In this document: positions 63,684 to 64,000 of the stretch, piece after piece
Position numbering within the stretch: position 1 is the first letter of the stretch
Layout: every line of letters starts with the position of its first letter
Source: Saprospiraceae bacterium
Lineage (GTDB): Bacteria > Bacteroidota > Bacteroidia > Chitinophagales > Saprospiraceae
Length of the DNA stretch: 64,000 nt
Reading direction: 5' to 3'
NCBI GenBank assembly: GCA_016715245.1
Contig: JADKAS010000004.1
Span: forward strand, 227,400 to 291,399
The notes under the pieces: model-generated
What the model saw: the letters and a program-made list of their open reading frames with translations, nothing else
Database searches by the model: none
Told to the model about the DNA's origin: nothing
Program-made: the position numbers and the translations under genes

Positions 63684-64000
63684 CCAATCGTTTATTGGTG
63701 GGGCGACCCCTCCAAGTGGTTCAAATTCATTAGCCAATCCAGGTAATCAAGGTAAAAAACCAGCATTATTTATTCACGATGCGTGGACAGAATTCAGAAT
63801 TATTCCTTCTAAATTATATATGGGGGCCGGGTTGTTGTATTGGAACGGTGTAAGTCGGATGACAAGTCATTCAACTATAAGTTTTATGACCCTTGATGCT
63901 CCCATTTTCAATTTTGTAAATATTGAAACCACCGATCAGTTTGCCAGACAATTTGGTGTATATGCCAAAGGTCAGATAGGAAAACTCGATTACAGGATTG
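63676..64000 (+). CDS. Porin, continuation beyond the frameshift to the window edge (3' end outside window)
   Basis: From 63676 the frame offset by one base is open to the end of the window and encodes the continuation of the barrel: INNQSFIGGGATPP, ALFIHDAWTEFRIIPSKLYM, GAGLLYWNGVSRMTSHSTI, QFGVYAKGQIGKLDYRI. Together with 63348-63683 it forms the N-terminal part of one outer-membrane porin. Confidence 0.8.
   Translation, partial: MNNQSFIGGATPPSGSNSLANPGNQGKKPALFIHDAWTEFRIIPSKLYMGAGLLYWNGVSRMTSHSTISFMTLDAPIFNFVNIETTDQFARQFGVYAKGQIGKLDYRI

Noticed and set aside
1..64000. tRNA or rRNA genes
   Set aside because: I found no cloverleaf-like sequence or rRNA core motif in the gaps; a covariance-model scan would be needed to exclude unusual ones.

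Overview
The window is chromosomal DNA from an AT-rich Bacteroidota bacterium, most likely a Saprospiraceae-like member of the class Saprospiria; the family-level placement is inference from gene content. Supporting signs are proteins with type IX secretion (T9SS) sorting domains of both type A and type B, a PorV/PorQ-family protein, a large TonB-dependent receptor with an N-terminal carboxypeptidase-regulatory-like domain, a Bat (aerotolerance) operon, and promoters of the Bacteroidota form TAnnTTTG. I see no rRNA, tRNA, CRISPR array, prophage or intact insertion sequence.

Layout. 0-4.4 kb: end of cinA, a lipoyl-dependent E2 acyltransferase and an OmpA/PD40 envelope protein. 4.4-8.8 kb (minus strand): recR, a glycosyltransferase with an unusual C-terminal half, an M20 amidohydrolase and coaE. 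9-15.3 kb (plus): a Crp/Fnr regulator with a likely binding site directly downstream, a small DUF2892 membrane protein, a class A penicillin-binding protein, mtaB and an rRNA-type methyltransferase. 15.6-22.6 kb: a large T9SS cell-surface protein, ahcY and a periplasmic peptidyl-prolyl isomerase. 22.7-25.6 kb: a sulfur-handling cluster (DsrE-like, TusE/DsrC-like, sulfide:quinone oxidoreductase-like) divergent from a merC-like gene whose promoter is covered by a 29-bp palindrome. 25.5-35.5 kb (minus): HIT protein, greA, and a three-gene outer-membrane/T9SS block. 35.8-38.1 kb (minus): a D-2-hydroxyacid dehydrogenase, a VanX-type dipeptidase and an unknown exported protein. 38.4-45.4 kb (plus): the MoxR-Bat operon including an uncharacterised exported protein. 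45.4-45.9 kb: REP-like palindromes. 45.9-47.9 kb: unknown protein and glycerate kinase. 48-52.5 kb: a multi-domain exported alpha-amylase-family enzyme and a membrane protein. 52.5-56.3 kb: acpP, fabF, rnc and a membrane metal-dependent hydrolase. 56.3-64 kb: ABC exporter, PQQ-type sugar dehydrogenase with a cytochrome c, thiolase, a short-chain NAD-binding protein, a LytTR regulator, a PhnA-like protein and the start of a porin.

The most striking window-wide feature is that eight genes are broken at nine places. Eight breaks are single-base length changes that coincide with short homopolymer runs, and one is an in-frame TAA at a T/A-run junction. In every case the reading frame and family motifs resume immediately. 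This is best explained by homopolymer sequencing or assembly error, so each pair of fragments should be read as one gene. Genuine decay or phase variation is the less likely alternative.

The best leads for new biology are: a Crp/Fnr-type site at about -41.5 before a small membrane-protein gene that lacks a -33 element; the 29-bp palindrome over the merC-like promoter; a conserved-looking unknown protein inside the Bat operon; and the REP-like palindromes.
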